Origin: an uncultured Verrucomicrobiota bacterium
GTDB taxonomy: Bacteria; Verrucomicrobiota; Kiritimatiellia; RFP12; UBA1067
Length of the DNA stretch: 64,000 bases
Direction: 5' to 3'
Assembly: GCA_947305775.1 (NCBI GenBank)
Contig: CAMZEN010000004.1
Coordinates: 24,281 to 88,280 of the forward strand
Shown here: one piece after another, positions 34,983 through 42,489 of the stretch
Layout: the number at the start of each line of letters is the position of its first letter
How positions within the stretch are numbered: the first letter of the stretch is position 1
The notes under the pieces: generated by a model
Databases searched by the model: none
What the model was told of the DNA's origin: nothing
Seen by the model: the letters and a program-made list of their open reading frames with translations, nothing else
Position numbers and translations under genes: made by a program

Positions 34983-37364
34983 GTGTACAGATGGTCGTAT
35001 AGGTTTCTTGTCGCTGCAGTCTTGTGTGGCGGATGTGCCCACTACGAGGGGCCGTTCATCGAGAAATCTGAAGAAGATCTCGACGCCATGGAGCAAAGCG
35101 CCGAAGGCGCGGCAACGGATTTCCGAGAAGGCAGATTTGAGAGCGCTGCGACTGCATTCCGTGGTCTGGCGTCCGATCGGACGGTTAGTCAGCCATTGTA
35201 CAAGCTTGATCTTGTCCCATGTCTTCTTCTTTCGGGAAAGACCGATGAGGCGTACGATGAGATGCGTAAGCTGAGGGTGGAGCTGGAGGAGTTGTATGAT
35301 CCGGAAATGGAAAAAAAGGCGCTTAGCTCTTGGCATGGAGAGGTTAACAAGGTATTCAAGGGAGATCCGCACGAGGCGGCAACATTTTACGCCTTGATGG
35401 CGATGTCGTGTGCAGAACATGGCGAAATAGAGGATGCCTGGCGGTGTGTGCAGAATGGCTTGCTTCACGATGGAGATGCCGAACATGAGAGGTATCGCTC
35501 GGACTACGCCTTGCTGCTAAGTCTTGGTGCAATATATTGCGACATGTTGGGCGAAGTGGATTCTGCCGAGCAGTGCAGGATTAGACTGGAGGATGCACTA
35601 CGACTTAGAGGTGCAATGTTTGATCGCAAGATGTGTCCCAAAGCATGTACGGAACCGCTGTTCAACAATACGCCAATAAATGCGATGCTTGTAATATGGA
35701 CAGGCACATCGCCGAAGTTTGGCCGTGGTGGTGAATATGGAGATGTACGTACTGTGCTTCGCGGAGAAGAATGCCCATTTGACTTTGTGACTGTTTCAGA
35801 TAATACAGGACGAGAGTTTGTTGTCCCGCAAAGACTAGGCGATATAAATTTTCAGGCAACTACACGCGGCGGTCGCGAAATGGACAATGTGCTGAAGGAT
35901 AAGGCTGATTTCAAGGACGATCTGCATTCCTTCAAGACGGCATCACGTGGCATAAGTGGCTTCTTTTTCGAATGTGGCAATGAAACTGTCGCGACCGAGT
36001 TGGGATCGCTTATCGCCAAAGGGGGATTTTATGCCGCAGCATTGACTTTCAAGATATTTGAGGGTGTGATCTTTCTCGCCTTTGACGCCGTCGATGCCCA
36101 TGCCGACATACGTTCTTGGAAGACATTGCCTGGGCAGCTGGATATCATACCAATGCAGCTGCAGCCAGGAGTGCAAGAAATTGTAGTCAGGGGGTATTCG
36201 GGTGGATGCGTGGCGACAGAAAAGAAGGTCGTAGTCAAAGCATCTCCGGACAAATCGATTGGACTTGTTCATGTCTGCATGATGGAAGATTCATGGAGAC
36301 AGAAAAAGTCGAGCGAGATATCCGAACTGGTGTCAAGGATTCATAAGGAAGAAAGCGTTACGCCAGTTACGGAATACGCCTCCGACAATTCGATTTATGA
36401 TATGTCGGCTACATATTCGTTCCTTACTGGGATTACTACCGAGTCGGAGCAGGTGCACATCCGGGAGGCCATGGTTAGATGCGGCTACTCGCACTTATAC
36501 AGAGCGGGTGACGTCAAGGCTGGTACAGCAAAGGCAAAGTCAGATAAGGTCATAGGACTGCTTACACGAAATTTTTGGTTGCGCGAGGTGAGCAGCACCA
36601 ATGTTGTGGATTGTCGCATAGGGGTACTTGTCAAAGATAATGAGTCTGGAGCAGTATCGTTTTTTCACGCCTGGGGCAGATTGCCGACATCATGTCAGGA
36701 CATCAGGACGTTGCCCAAGCCAGAGCAAGTCAAGGTGATAAGCCGTGCGGCGGAGAATTTGTTGAAGATGCCGGAGTTCAGGTTGTCTTTAGGCCCGAAG
36801 ACGGGCGTTGCGACTATTGAGCAAACTAAGCAGGAAATAAAGGAATCCAGCTCGGAAGTTCCGCAGCAATCTTTAAAAGGGAAGGCTGCACAATTGGTCG
36901 GCACATGGAGATGTTGGATGGAGGTTAACGCATCCACGAAAACATATGATAAAGACGCGGTGGAGTTTGCGGACTATATGCCTGTTACGGGTGAAATCAC
37001 CATTGAACTTCATCCGGATGGTTCTGCTAAAGTTACCGAATTGGAAGAAAGGACGTTTGGCCATTCATCAGGCACATGGAAATATCGTCACGGAATGCTG
37101 GAAATGGATCTTGTCGCAGAGAATGGTTGCAAGTATTCCATGTGTGGCGTTGTTAAATGGCAAGATGTTGATTCGTTTAGTCTTCAATACATGATTAACA
37201 ATTGGCGTGATTTGATGAAGATGCGTACTGCTGGTCTTGGCGATGGCATCACCGCTGTATGCCAGTATCAAAATGGCGATATGATCGTTACCGTCGTCCG
37301 TACCGGTGAAGAACCAAAAATAGCAGAACGGACATGCAGCCTCAGCATTTTCCGCAGGCAATGA
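34983..37364 (+). CDS. COG3014-like lipoprotein with C-terminal lipocalin-like domain
   Basis: 793 residues from GTG 34983, with AGGAG seven bases upstream; a TTG at 34968 is in frame but overlaps the ribosome site. The signal ends CGGC, giving a lipidated Cys. Residues about 20-240 are helical with TPR-like repeats (AAATDFREGRFESAATAFR). Residues 300-430 include a hydrophobic segment and the COG3014 block ADIRSWKTLPGQLDII. Residues 640-793 form a separate beta domain starting AAQLVGTWRCW with GTWKYRHGMLEM, matching the lipocalin-like domains of the next two proteins. It is therefore a fusion of COG3014 with the neighbouring domain type. Confidence 0.6.
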   Translation: MYRWSYRFLVAAVLCGGCAHYEGPFIEKSEEDLDAMEQSAEGAATDFREGRFESAATAFRGLASDRTVSQPLYKLDLVPCLLLSGKTDEAYDEMRKLRVELEELYDPEMEKKALSSWHGEVNKVFKGDPHEAATFYALMAMSCAEHGEIEDAWRCVQNGLLHDGDAEHERYRSDYALLLSLGAIYCDMLGEVDSAEQCRIRLEDALRLRGAMFDRKMCPKACTEPLFNNTPINAMLVIWTGTSPKFGRGGEYGDVRTVLRGEECPFDFVTVSDNTGREFVVPQRLGDINFQATTRGGREMDNVLKDKADFKDDLHSFKTASRGISGFFFECGNETVATELGSLIAKGGFYAAALTFKIFEGVIFLAFDAVDAHADIRSWKTLPGQLDIIPMQLQPGVQEIVVRGYSGGCVATEKKVVVKASPDKSIGLVHVCMMEDSWRQKKSSEISELVSRIHKEESVTPVTEYASDNSIYDMSATYSFLTGITTESEQVHIREAMVRCGYSHLYRAGDVKAGTAKAKSDKVIGLLTRNFWLREVSSTNVVDCRIGVLVKDNESGAVSFFHAWGRLPTSCQDIRTLPKPEQVKVISRAAENLLKMPEFRLSLGPKTGVATIEQTKQEIKESSSEVPQQSLKGKAAQLVGTWRCWMEVNASTKTYDKDAVEFADYMPVTGEITIELHPDGSAKVTELEERTFGHSSGTWKYRHGMLEMDLVAENGCKYSMCGVVKWQDVDSFSLQYMINNWRDLMKMRTAGLGDGITAVCQYQNGDMIVTVVRTGEEPKIAERTCSLSIFRRQ

Positions 37365-37396
37365 TGCTATGCGGGCAAACTAGGAGAAGCGAAGCA

Positions 37397-38038
37397 ATGA
37401 AAAAAATAATGACAGTCACACTCGTAGGTGCGATGTGTGCTATGTTGTCCGGATGTTTTGGAATCGGCACGGCCAGTTCTGCAGAAATGGCGTCTGATGT
37501 TGATCCTACATATGCGCCACTGCCGCCGCTTGTCGCAGGGGAACCGCTTGGTCGCGAGTCTATTATTGGAGAATGGGAGGGGCCTGTTTATGTAAATACA
37601 AAAGTGGTTTTGCCGCGCATTCGCTATGTTCAGAATTCCAGAACGGCCACGGCCACAAAGCAGACCTACAGGTTTTTTGACGATGGCAAATATGTTTTTA
37701 CCAGCAGGGATCAAGAAGGAAAAGAGATGTCCTCTAACGGAGATTGGACATATGAAAACGGATATCTGACTATTGCCGAAAATAAGGACGACCCTGATTC
37801 TCCTGCAATGAGGATGAGGGTTCTTTGCTATGATAATGGGCAAGTCGAATTCCGTGTGGACGATATCTCTGCGTACGAGTCAATTATTATGAAGGGGGGT
37901 GCGGAGAGCGTGCGGGCTTGGTATGAGACGGACGGATCACTTAGAACGCACATGGATATTGTGAATCAAGGAAGCAAAGCTACTGTAAAGATGATTCAAT
38001 CGCCATTGCGGTTTACCCGTGTCGGTGATGTAGAATAG
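37397..38038 (+). CDS. lipocalin-like lipoprotein, paralogue 1
   Basis: 213 residues. Lipobox LSGC at the end of a standard signal peptide. After a linker, the domain starts IIGEWEGPVYVN and contains FFDDGKYVF, GDWTYENGYLTI and the ending DGSLRTHMD...RVGDVE. The G-x-W start and repeated strand-turn units resemble lipocalin-like domains used in secreted lipoproteins of gut bacteria. It is clearly paralogous to the next gene and related to the tail of the preceding COG3014-like protein. No ligand can be inferred. ATG 37397 follows AGGAG by eleven bases. Confidence 0.65.
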   Translation: MKKIMTVTLVGAMCAMLSGCFGIGTASSAEMASDVDPTYAPLPPLVAGEPLGRESIIGEWEGPVYVNTKVVLPRIRYVQNSRTATATKQTYRFFDDGKYVFTSRDQEGKEMSSNGDWTYENGYLTIAENKDDPDSPAMRMRVLCYDNGQVEFRVDDISAYESIIMKGGAESVRAWYETDGSLRTHMDIVNQGSKATVKMIQSPLRFTRVGDVE

Positions 38039-38080
38039 TATCAAGTGTCAATCTGAAAGCGAAACTAAAGGAGAAAGACA

Positions 38081-38761
38081 ATGAAAAAGATTATAGTTGT
38101 TGGAGTTTTGGTAGTGGTGTTTTGTGCCTTGACCGGATGTGCCGGAGCTGGTGCTGGATATTCTGCGAGCAAGAAAACCAATCCAAAGCAAGCGCACAAG
38201 ACGAACGCCACCTCAGAATCAGATGTTGTGCCGACTTATCCAAAGCCGACCCCTCAAGTCGTTGGCGAGCCTAGGGAGGCCAAGGCGCTTGTCGGTGAAT
38301 GGGAATGTAAGACATACATAAACTCAAAACTTGTTATCCCTAGCATTAAATATGTGCGGGATGATCATACCGCGTCAGCTTCAAAACGGATTTATAAAAT
38401 ATTTGATGACGGCAAAAGTATGACTGTATTCGTTGGAGAAGACGGAACGGAGAGCTATCATAATGGAGAGTGGTCTTATGAGAACGGAACCCTCTTCATG
38501 TCTGAGAATTTTAATGATCCTAATATACCGGTAATGCGCATAAAGGTGCTTTGGTATCAAGACGATCTGATAGAGTTTAGGTACGATTTGCCTTCGTATG
38601 AGAAGTTGATCAGCAAGAGTGGTGTGGAGAATGTTAAGGTGTGGTATGAGCCAGATGGCTCGTTGCGCACTCATATGGACGTCGTGTCAAAAGGGGTGCA
38701 TTCGACTATGATGATGATTGAGTCTCCATGTCGATTGAAGCGCATTGGCGATGTCGAATAA
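38081..38761 (+). CDS. lipocalin-like lipoprotein, paralogue 2
   Basis: 226 residues. Lipobox LTGC. The mature protein begins with a Gly/Ala and Lys/Thr-rich linker, then LVGEWECKTYIN, IFDDGKSMTVF, GEWSYENGTLFM and the same end DGSLRTHMDVV...RIGDVE as the upstream paralogue. The tandem arrangement points to a duplication. The ribosome site is AAAGGAGAAAGAC. After its stop the coding pattern breaks down into repeats and a gene fragment. Confidence 0.65.
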   Translation: MKKIIVVGVLVVVFCALTGCAGAGAGYSASKKTNPKQAHKTNATSESDVVPTYPKPTPQVVGEPREAKALVGEWECKTYINSKLVIPSIKYVRDDHTASASKRIYKIFDDGKSMTVFVGEDGTESYHNGEWSYENGTLFMSENFNDPNIPVMRIKVLWYQDDLIEFRYDLPSYEKLISKSGVENVKVWYEPDGSLRTHMDVVSKGVHSTMMMIESPCRLKRIGDVE

Positions 38762-38842
38762 TGCAATGGTCTTTTGCAGGTAAATCGCTAAGAGGGTCCC
38801 TGAAGCAACTACATTTTTTGCCGTTTATCTGCCTGTGCGTCT

Positions 38843-38855
38843 GGGGACTGTCCCC
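38843..38855. repeat. REP-like palindrome, second copy
   Basis: GGGGACTGTCCCC followed by GCATT, the reverse-complement form of the palindrome core at 32828. It lies between the lipocalin-like gene and the helix-turn-helix fragment. Confidence 0.55.
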
Positions 38856-38889
38856 GCATTGCCTCCTCGCCGCATTTCTGCGGGAGGCC

Positions 38890-39239
38890 GCTGCGACCCG
38901 TCGGCATCGACGATAAGCGACATGACGCATTTCGGCGTGTCTTCCGTGAATCGTGCCCTTGTTTCGCTCAAGGACAAGCACTACATCTCCTGGATTTCCG
39001 GCGGAAAAGGCAAGAAGGACGAGGCCAATTCAAACAAATACACGCTTTACCTCTCCGCCGCGACATCCCGCTGCGACACCCACACCATCCCAGAGCGGGA
39101 GGGGGACCCTCCCACAGTGGGATACTCTCCCTCCCACAGTGGGATACAAAAGAGAATAGAAAGTAAATCTAACCCTAACCTAAAGGGTTGGTGGGTTATA
39201 CCAACAAGGTTAGTTAGTATATACTTTCACCGTACATAG
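38890..39239 (+). pseudogene. fragment of a helix-turn-helix protein
   Basis: The frame open from about 38835 to 39239 encodes SASTISDMTHFGVSSVNRAL followed by VSLKDKHYISWI and a charged tail, the C-terminal part of a winged helix-turn-helix domain (HTH_36 type, often found in plasmid or phage replication and regulatory proteins). The N-terminal part of the domain and any start codon with a ribosome site are missing. The tail contains PTVGYSPSHSGI, encoded by two direct repeats of 19 bases. I read it as a decayed mobile-element gene. Confidence 0.45.
39107..39147 (+). repeat. two 19-base tandem repeats, each palindromic
   Basis: CCCTCCCACAGTGGGATAC at 39107-39125 and again at 39129-39147 (period 22). 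Each contains the inverted repeat TCCCAC-A-GTGGGA. They lie in the frame of the helix-turn-helix fragment. Confidence 0.75.
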
Positions 39240-39284
39240 CCTTTCTCACATCTCGTCGTATATTCTCTCTCCCTCTCGCCGCGC

Positions 39285-39313
39285 TTGATATGAGCGCTGC
39301 GATATGGTATCAT
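39285..39313 (+). promoter_or_regulatory. promoter for the BACON-module gene
   Basis: TTGATA (39285-39290), 17-base spacer, extended -10 TGG-TATCAT (39305-39313). The predicted transcript has an unusually long leader of about 220 bases before the ATG at 39542. Confidence 0.55.
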
Positions 39314-39541
39314 ATTTCCGTTCCTGCGGGAGAAATCCGTGGGACATCAATGCTGCAAAGCGGTCATCTAGAGAATCGTAGGAAATTTCACAGAGAACGA
39401 TACTTGGCAGGAAAGTGCGTTTGCGTTTCCTCTCTTTGTGTTTTCTCAAAGGCACGTCCTACGGCCTCTTTAGAGGCATGAAAGCGAGGTGTTCTTTTTC
39501 TTGTGACTGCCATGCAGCTCATGAACAAGAGGGAAGATCTT
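39314..39541 (+). other. long untranslated leader with hairpin
   Basis: No gene is convincing in this stretch. It contains a perfect inverted repeat GCCTC-TTTA-GAGGC (39464-39477) followed closely by a pyrimidine-rich GTTCTTTTTCTT. It could be an attenuator, a regulatory leader or simply spacer. Confidence 0.35.
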
Positions 39542-40588
39542 ATGAATGTACCTATAGACAGGATGTTCTTCGTAGTTAGCATGCTGCTGGTGTGCTTTCG
39601 TGCATTAGCGACAACTTATCCATATTACTACTATACAGTGGAGCAGAAAAGGAATTTCAATTATGCTTATCCAGGGCAATTTATAAGCTGGAACATTACG
39701 GAACATAAAGTAAGAGGCCCAGGAGACACAGTCGCATGGAGTTACAGTGGCATTTGCGAAAGCACGGTATATAGGGATGATGTCGCAATCGCAAGCACCA
39801 CCAACCGATATTTCTATGATTATGGAATAAGAGCAAACACAACGCATAAATATTATATCGTGGCTATGGGTAAGACCAGCAATGTAGAGAACTTTGTTTG
39901 CGAGTGGAATTATTGGGCGGATTTGAGTAACGAGGCTGTTGCGTTTGAAGATAACGGAGGACTGCAAAATATCACAGTTTCTGGTGTAAGGGAAACGAGG
40001 ACAAAAGGTTCTGACGATTATTATGTAACGACCTCTTCTGTTGATTGGAACGCAGTAAGCAAGGGAAGTTGGATGACAGTTGTGAAATCAGGCGACACGC
40101 TGACAATTTCTGCAGATGCCAACAATTCGGGAATCATGCGCTCGGGAGTTGTCAAGATTACGATAGAAGGATATGATGTTAGAGACATTCAAGTAACGCA
40201 AGAGGCATCCAGAGATTATATTGCGGTAGAAGCAGGCGCTGGCATCGTCTCAATCCCCAAGACATGGTTTGAGGAGAAGTGTCCGTTGATTCTTGAAAAT
40301 GCAGGCGGGGATTACGGAGCGACGGCGCTTCTGGAGGCGGCGAACGGTCGCACGGTCTGGGAGTGTTATGTGGCGGGGCTCAACCCGATGGACGCGACGA
40401 GTCGCTTCGAGGCCATGATTGAGATGCGCAATGGATTGCCATGCATAGAATGGTCTCCCAACCTCAACACAAACGGTATTGTGCGAACATACACGATATA
40501 CGGCATGACGAATCTGACGGACAATGCGTGGCACTCGCCTACCAACGAATCAAGCCGATTCTTCAAGGTCGAAGTTGGAATGCCGTGA
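39542..40588 (+). CDS. exported BACON-like domain protein with shared C-terminal module
   Basis: 348 residues from ATG 39542 (ribosome site GAGGGAAG); in-frame ATGs at 39512 and 39521 are possible. A signal peptide (FFVVSMLLVCFRALA) is followed by a beta domain (20-130), then a BACON-like domain (about 140-225: VDWNAVSKGSWMTVVKSGDTLTISADANN... and IQVTQEAS), a type often involved in carbohydrate or mucin binding. Residues about 237-348 form a distinct module beginning IPKTWFEEKCPL, with WECYVAGLNPMDATSRFEA and ending RFFKVEVGMP. This module is identical, at DNA level, to that of the next gene. The sequence is AT-richer than the core genome. Confidence 0.65.
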   Translation: MNVPIDRMFFVVSMLLVCFRALATTYPYYYYTVEQKRNFNYAYPGQFISWNITEHKVRGPGDTVAWSYSGICESTVYRDDVAIASTTNRYFYDYGIRANTTHKYYIVAMGKTSNVENFVCEWNYWADLSNEAVAFEDNGGLQNITVSGVRETRTKGSDDYYVTTSSVDWNAVSKGSWMTVVKSGDTLTISADANNSGIMRSGVVKITIEGYDVRDIQVTQEASRDYIAVEAGAGIVSIPKTWFEEKCPLILENAGGDYGATALLEAANGRTVWECYVAGLNPMDATSRFEAMIEMRNGLPCIEWSPNLNTNGIVRTYTIYGMTNLTDNAWHSPTNESSRFFKVEVGMP

Positions 40589-40590
40589 GA
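40253..40590 (+). repeat. 338-bp direct repeat, copy 1
   Basis: Identical base for base to 41591-41928. It covers the last 112 codons plus stop and two extra bases of the BACON-like gene. Identity starts within the codon before IPKTW and ends two bases past the stop; flanking sequence on both sides is unrelated. Confidence 0.97.
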
Positions 40591-40615
40591 TAATTATCGC
40601 ATAGGAAACGGAGTC

Positions 40616-41926
40616 ATGAGTGTGAAGATCAATTTAGGGATAATCCTATCTAGGATGATGAGAATGGTTCTAATGGTTGCGGCGATGTTTGCGCCGTCAG
40701 AGTTGTTGGCCAATTATTGCGATATTGATGGACATAGATGGTTTTATGCGTGTACCGATAAAAGCAACAACTACGCAAAATTTTATAACAACAACAGCAA
40801 GGCTATCAAGGACTCGCCTGTTGGTCATCTTGAATTGCCAGTTACTGTAAATGACTCGGTAGACCATCCAGATTCTCCAACATATTTTCTAATAACAGGA
40901 ATTGGGCAAGCGGCGTTTGCAGGGTGCACTCAAATGACGGGCGTTACGATCCCGTCTGCCGTAACGCATATTGACGCAAATGCTTTTCATAATTGCTGGA
41001 GGTTGGAATCGGTTGAATTACCCCCATACCTCAAGTCTCTTGGCATATTTGCGTTTGCGGAATGCAGCAACCTTACAAGCGTTGTGATTCACAATGGTGT
41101 GGAATCAGTTGTTGATTCGGGCGGAAGAGGGAGTACCTTTTATCATTGTGTTTCTCTCAAGGAGTTCCGATTCCCTGCCAAGATCAAAACGATAGGAAGC
41201 CAAATGTTCTATGGGTGCAGGTCGCTTGAACGCGTGACATTGCCCTCTGCTCTGACAACGATAGGGATTGGTGCGTTTCAAGGATGTCGTAGTCTAAAAG
41301 GCATCAGTCTCCCAGAAGGTCTTACGACCATTGATATGCGAGCATTTAAAAATTGCAAAAACTTATCATATGTCGTAATACCATCAACTGTCAAGAAAGT
41401 CGATAAATATGCGTTTGAAGGTTGTTCGGGATTGAAAAGGGTCTATGTGCCAAGTTCTTTGAAAGGGAGGATAACAGGATCAACGTCCTATGGCGATAAC
41501 AACACCGTGTTTGATGATTGGAGCGTAGTACGATATTACGACGCAACAACAACTTCGGCAATATCTTTTGAGGATGGCACTGCAATGACCATCCCCAAGA
41601 CATGGTTTGAGGAGAAGTGTCCGTTGATTCTTGAAAATGCAGGCGGGGATTACGGAGCGACGGCGCTTCTGGAGGCGGCGAACGGTCGCACGGTCTGGGA
41701 GTGTTATGTGGCGGGGCTCAACCCGATGGACGCGACGAGTCGCTTCGAGGCCATGATTGAGATGCGCAATGGATTGCCATGCATAGAATGGTCTCCCAAC
41801 CTCAACACAAACGGTATTGTGCGAACATACACGATATACGGCATGACGAATCTGACGGACAATGCGTGGCACTCGCCTACCAACGAATCAAGCCGATTCT
41901 TCAAGGTCGAAGTTGGAATGCCGTGA
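40616..41926 (+). CDS. exported BspA-type leucine-rich repeat protein with shared C-terminal module
   Basis: 436 residues. The hydrophobic N-terminus MMRMVLMVAAMFAPSELLA is a signal peptide. Residues about 90-300 hold some eight LRR_5 (BspA-type) units of the pattern AF-x-x-C-x-x-L-x-x-V-x-I/L-P-x-x-L/V-x-x-I, as in surface proteins of treponemes and gut bacteria. After a short linker, residues 325-436 are the same module as in the previous protein (IPKTWFEEK to VEVGMP). The two proteins are otherwise unrelated. The gene follows the BACON-like gene by 27 bases. Surface binding is likely; the partner is unknown. Confidence 0.75.
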   Translation: MSVKINLGIILSRMMRMVLMVAAMFAPSELLANYCDIDGHRWFYACTDKSNNYAKFYNNNSKAIKDSPVGHLELPVTVNDSVDHPDSPTYFLITGIGQAAFAGCTQMTGVTIPSAVTHIDANAFHNCWRLESVELPPYLKSLGIFAFAECSNLTSVVIHNGVESVVDSGGRGSTFYHCVSLKEFRFPAKIKTIGSQMFYGCRSLERVTLPSALTTIGIGAFQGCRSLKGISLPEGLTTIDMRAFKNCKNLSYVVIPSTVKKVDKYAFEGCSGLKRVYVPSSLKGRITGSTSYGDNNTVFDDWSVVRYYDATTTSAISFEDGTAMTIPKTWFEEKCPLILENAGGDYGATALLEAANGRTVWECYVAGLNPMDATSRFEAMIEMRNGLPCIEWSPNLNTNGIVRTYTIYGMTNLTDNAWHSPTNESSRFFKVEVGMP

Positions 41927-41928
41927 GA
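41591..41928 (+). repeat. 338-bp direct repeat, copy 2
   Basis: Exact copy of 40253-40590 at the end of the leucine-rich repeat gene. The lack of even synonymous differences indicates very recent duplication or gene conversion. Confidence 0.97.
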
Positions 41929-41961
41929 GTTTTCCGGAAACCACAAAAAGGAGAAGAAACA

Positions 41962-42312
41962 ATGAGCGTAAAGTCAGATGCGATGCTGGGTTCTGCCAAA
42001 TCAACATTGGCCGACTTCGCATGCAAAGCGAAAAAAGCGACGAAGAAAGGTAAGTCGAGCGGGGTTGGTGTGGAAAAATTCGTCGTGCTTGTCTTTCGTG
42101 CCGTTGGCATAATCGTATTTTTCCTGGCTTTGTTTGGGTTGGGCGTTTTTGAGCAAATCGGAGGATGGAAGAACCGCGGATTCACTTTGGCGTCGTTGCT
42201 AGTGGGCATCTTTTATTTGGCCGTATGTTTTGCTGTTAGCGAGCTAATCTCTCTTCTGTCGAGAATCGCAGAGAGCAACGAGAAGATCGCAAAACTCATG
42301 GAAAAGGAGTGA
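41962..42312 (+). CDS. small membrane protein, unrecognised
   Basis: 116 residues from ATG 41962 with AAGGAG eight bases upstream. The first 35 residues are basic (KAKKATKKGKSS). Two transmembrane segments follow, about 39-60 (VVLVFRAVGIIVFFLALFGL) and 73-96 (FTLASLLVGIFYLAVCFAVS), then a short helical tail with alternating charges. I recognise no family. It lies between the module-sharing proteins and a 23-residue lipoprotein, whose ribosome site is inside its 3' end. Confidence 0.6.
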   Translation: MSVKSDAMLGSAKSTLADFACKAKKATKKGKSSGVGVEKFVVLVFRAVGIIVFFLALFGLGVFEQIGGWKNRGFTLASLLVGIFYLAVCFAVSELISLLSRIAESNEKIAKLMEKE

Positions 42313-42317
42313 TCGTC

Positions 42318-42389
42318 ATGCATGCAAAAATTATGCCTGTGGTCGTCGGTGTTGCGATGTTCTCTTTGACGGGATGCGGCGACAATTGA
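42318..42389 (+). CDS. 23-residue mini-lipoprotein
   Basis: ATG 42318 to TGA 42389. The peptide is MHAKIMPVVVGVAMFSLTGC plus GDN: a complete lipoprotein signal with lipobox LTGC, leaving only four mature residues. AAAGGAG at 42303-42309 lies eight bases upstream, inside the previous gene. It could be a genuine tiny lipoprotein of the entericidin or lysis-peptide kind, or the 5' remnant of a lipoprotein gene cut by the repeat that follows immediately. The signal is too well formed to ignore. Confidence 0.5.
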   Translation: MHAKIMPVVVGVAMFSLTGCGDN

Positions 42390-42390
42390 T

Positions 42391-42415
42391 GCGGGTACTG
42401 TCTCCCTGTCCCCGC
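42391..42415. repeat. imperfect REP-like palindrome, third copy
   Basis: GCGGGTACTGTCTCCCTGTCCCCGC contains the CTGTCCCCGCATT also found at 38849, with an irregular left arm. It begins one base after the mini-lipoprotein stop. Confidence 0.5.
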
Positions 42416-42489
42416 ATTTTCTCTCTGCGATTGCCTTTTCGGTTATTTGATTGTACGGTGCGACAATCGCTTGATTATGGCGAATCTTG

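Noticed and set aside
39107..39147. Possible CRISPR-like repeats
   Set aside because: Only two units, a three-base spacer and palindromic sequence within a reading frame; no cas genes.
39246..39455. 69-codon minus-strand frame in the leader before the BACON-like gene
   Set aside because: Its middle looks mildly protein-like, but there is no ribosome site and it overlaps the plus-strand promoter. Kept only as a note.
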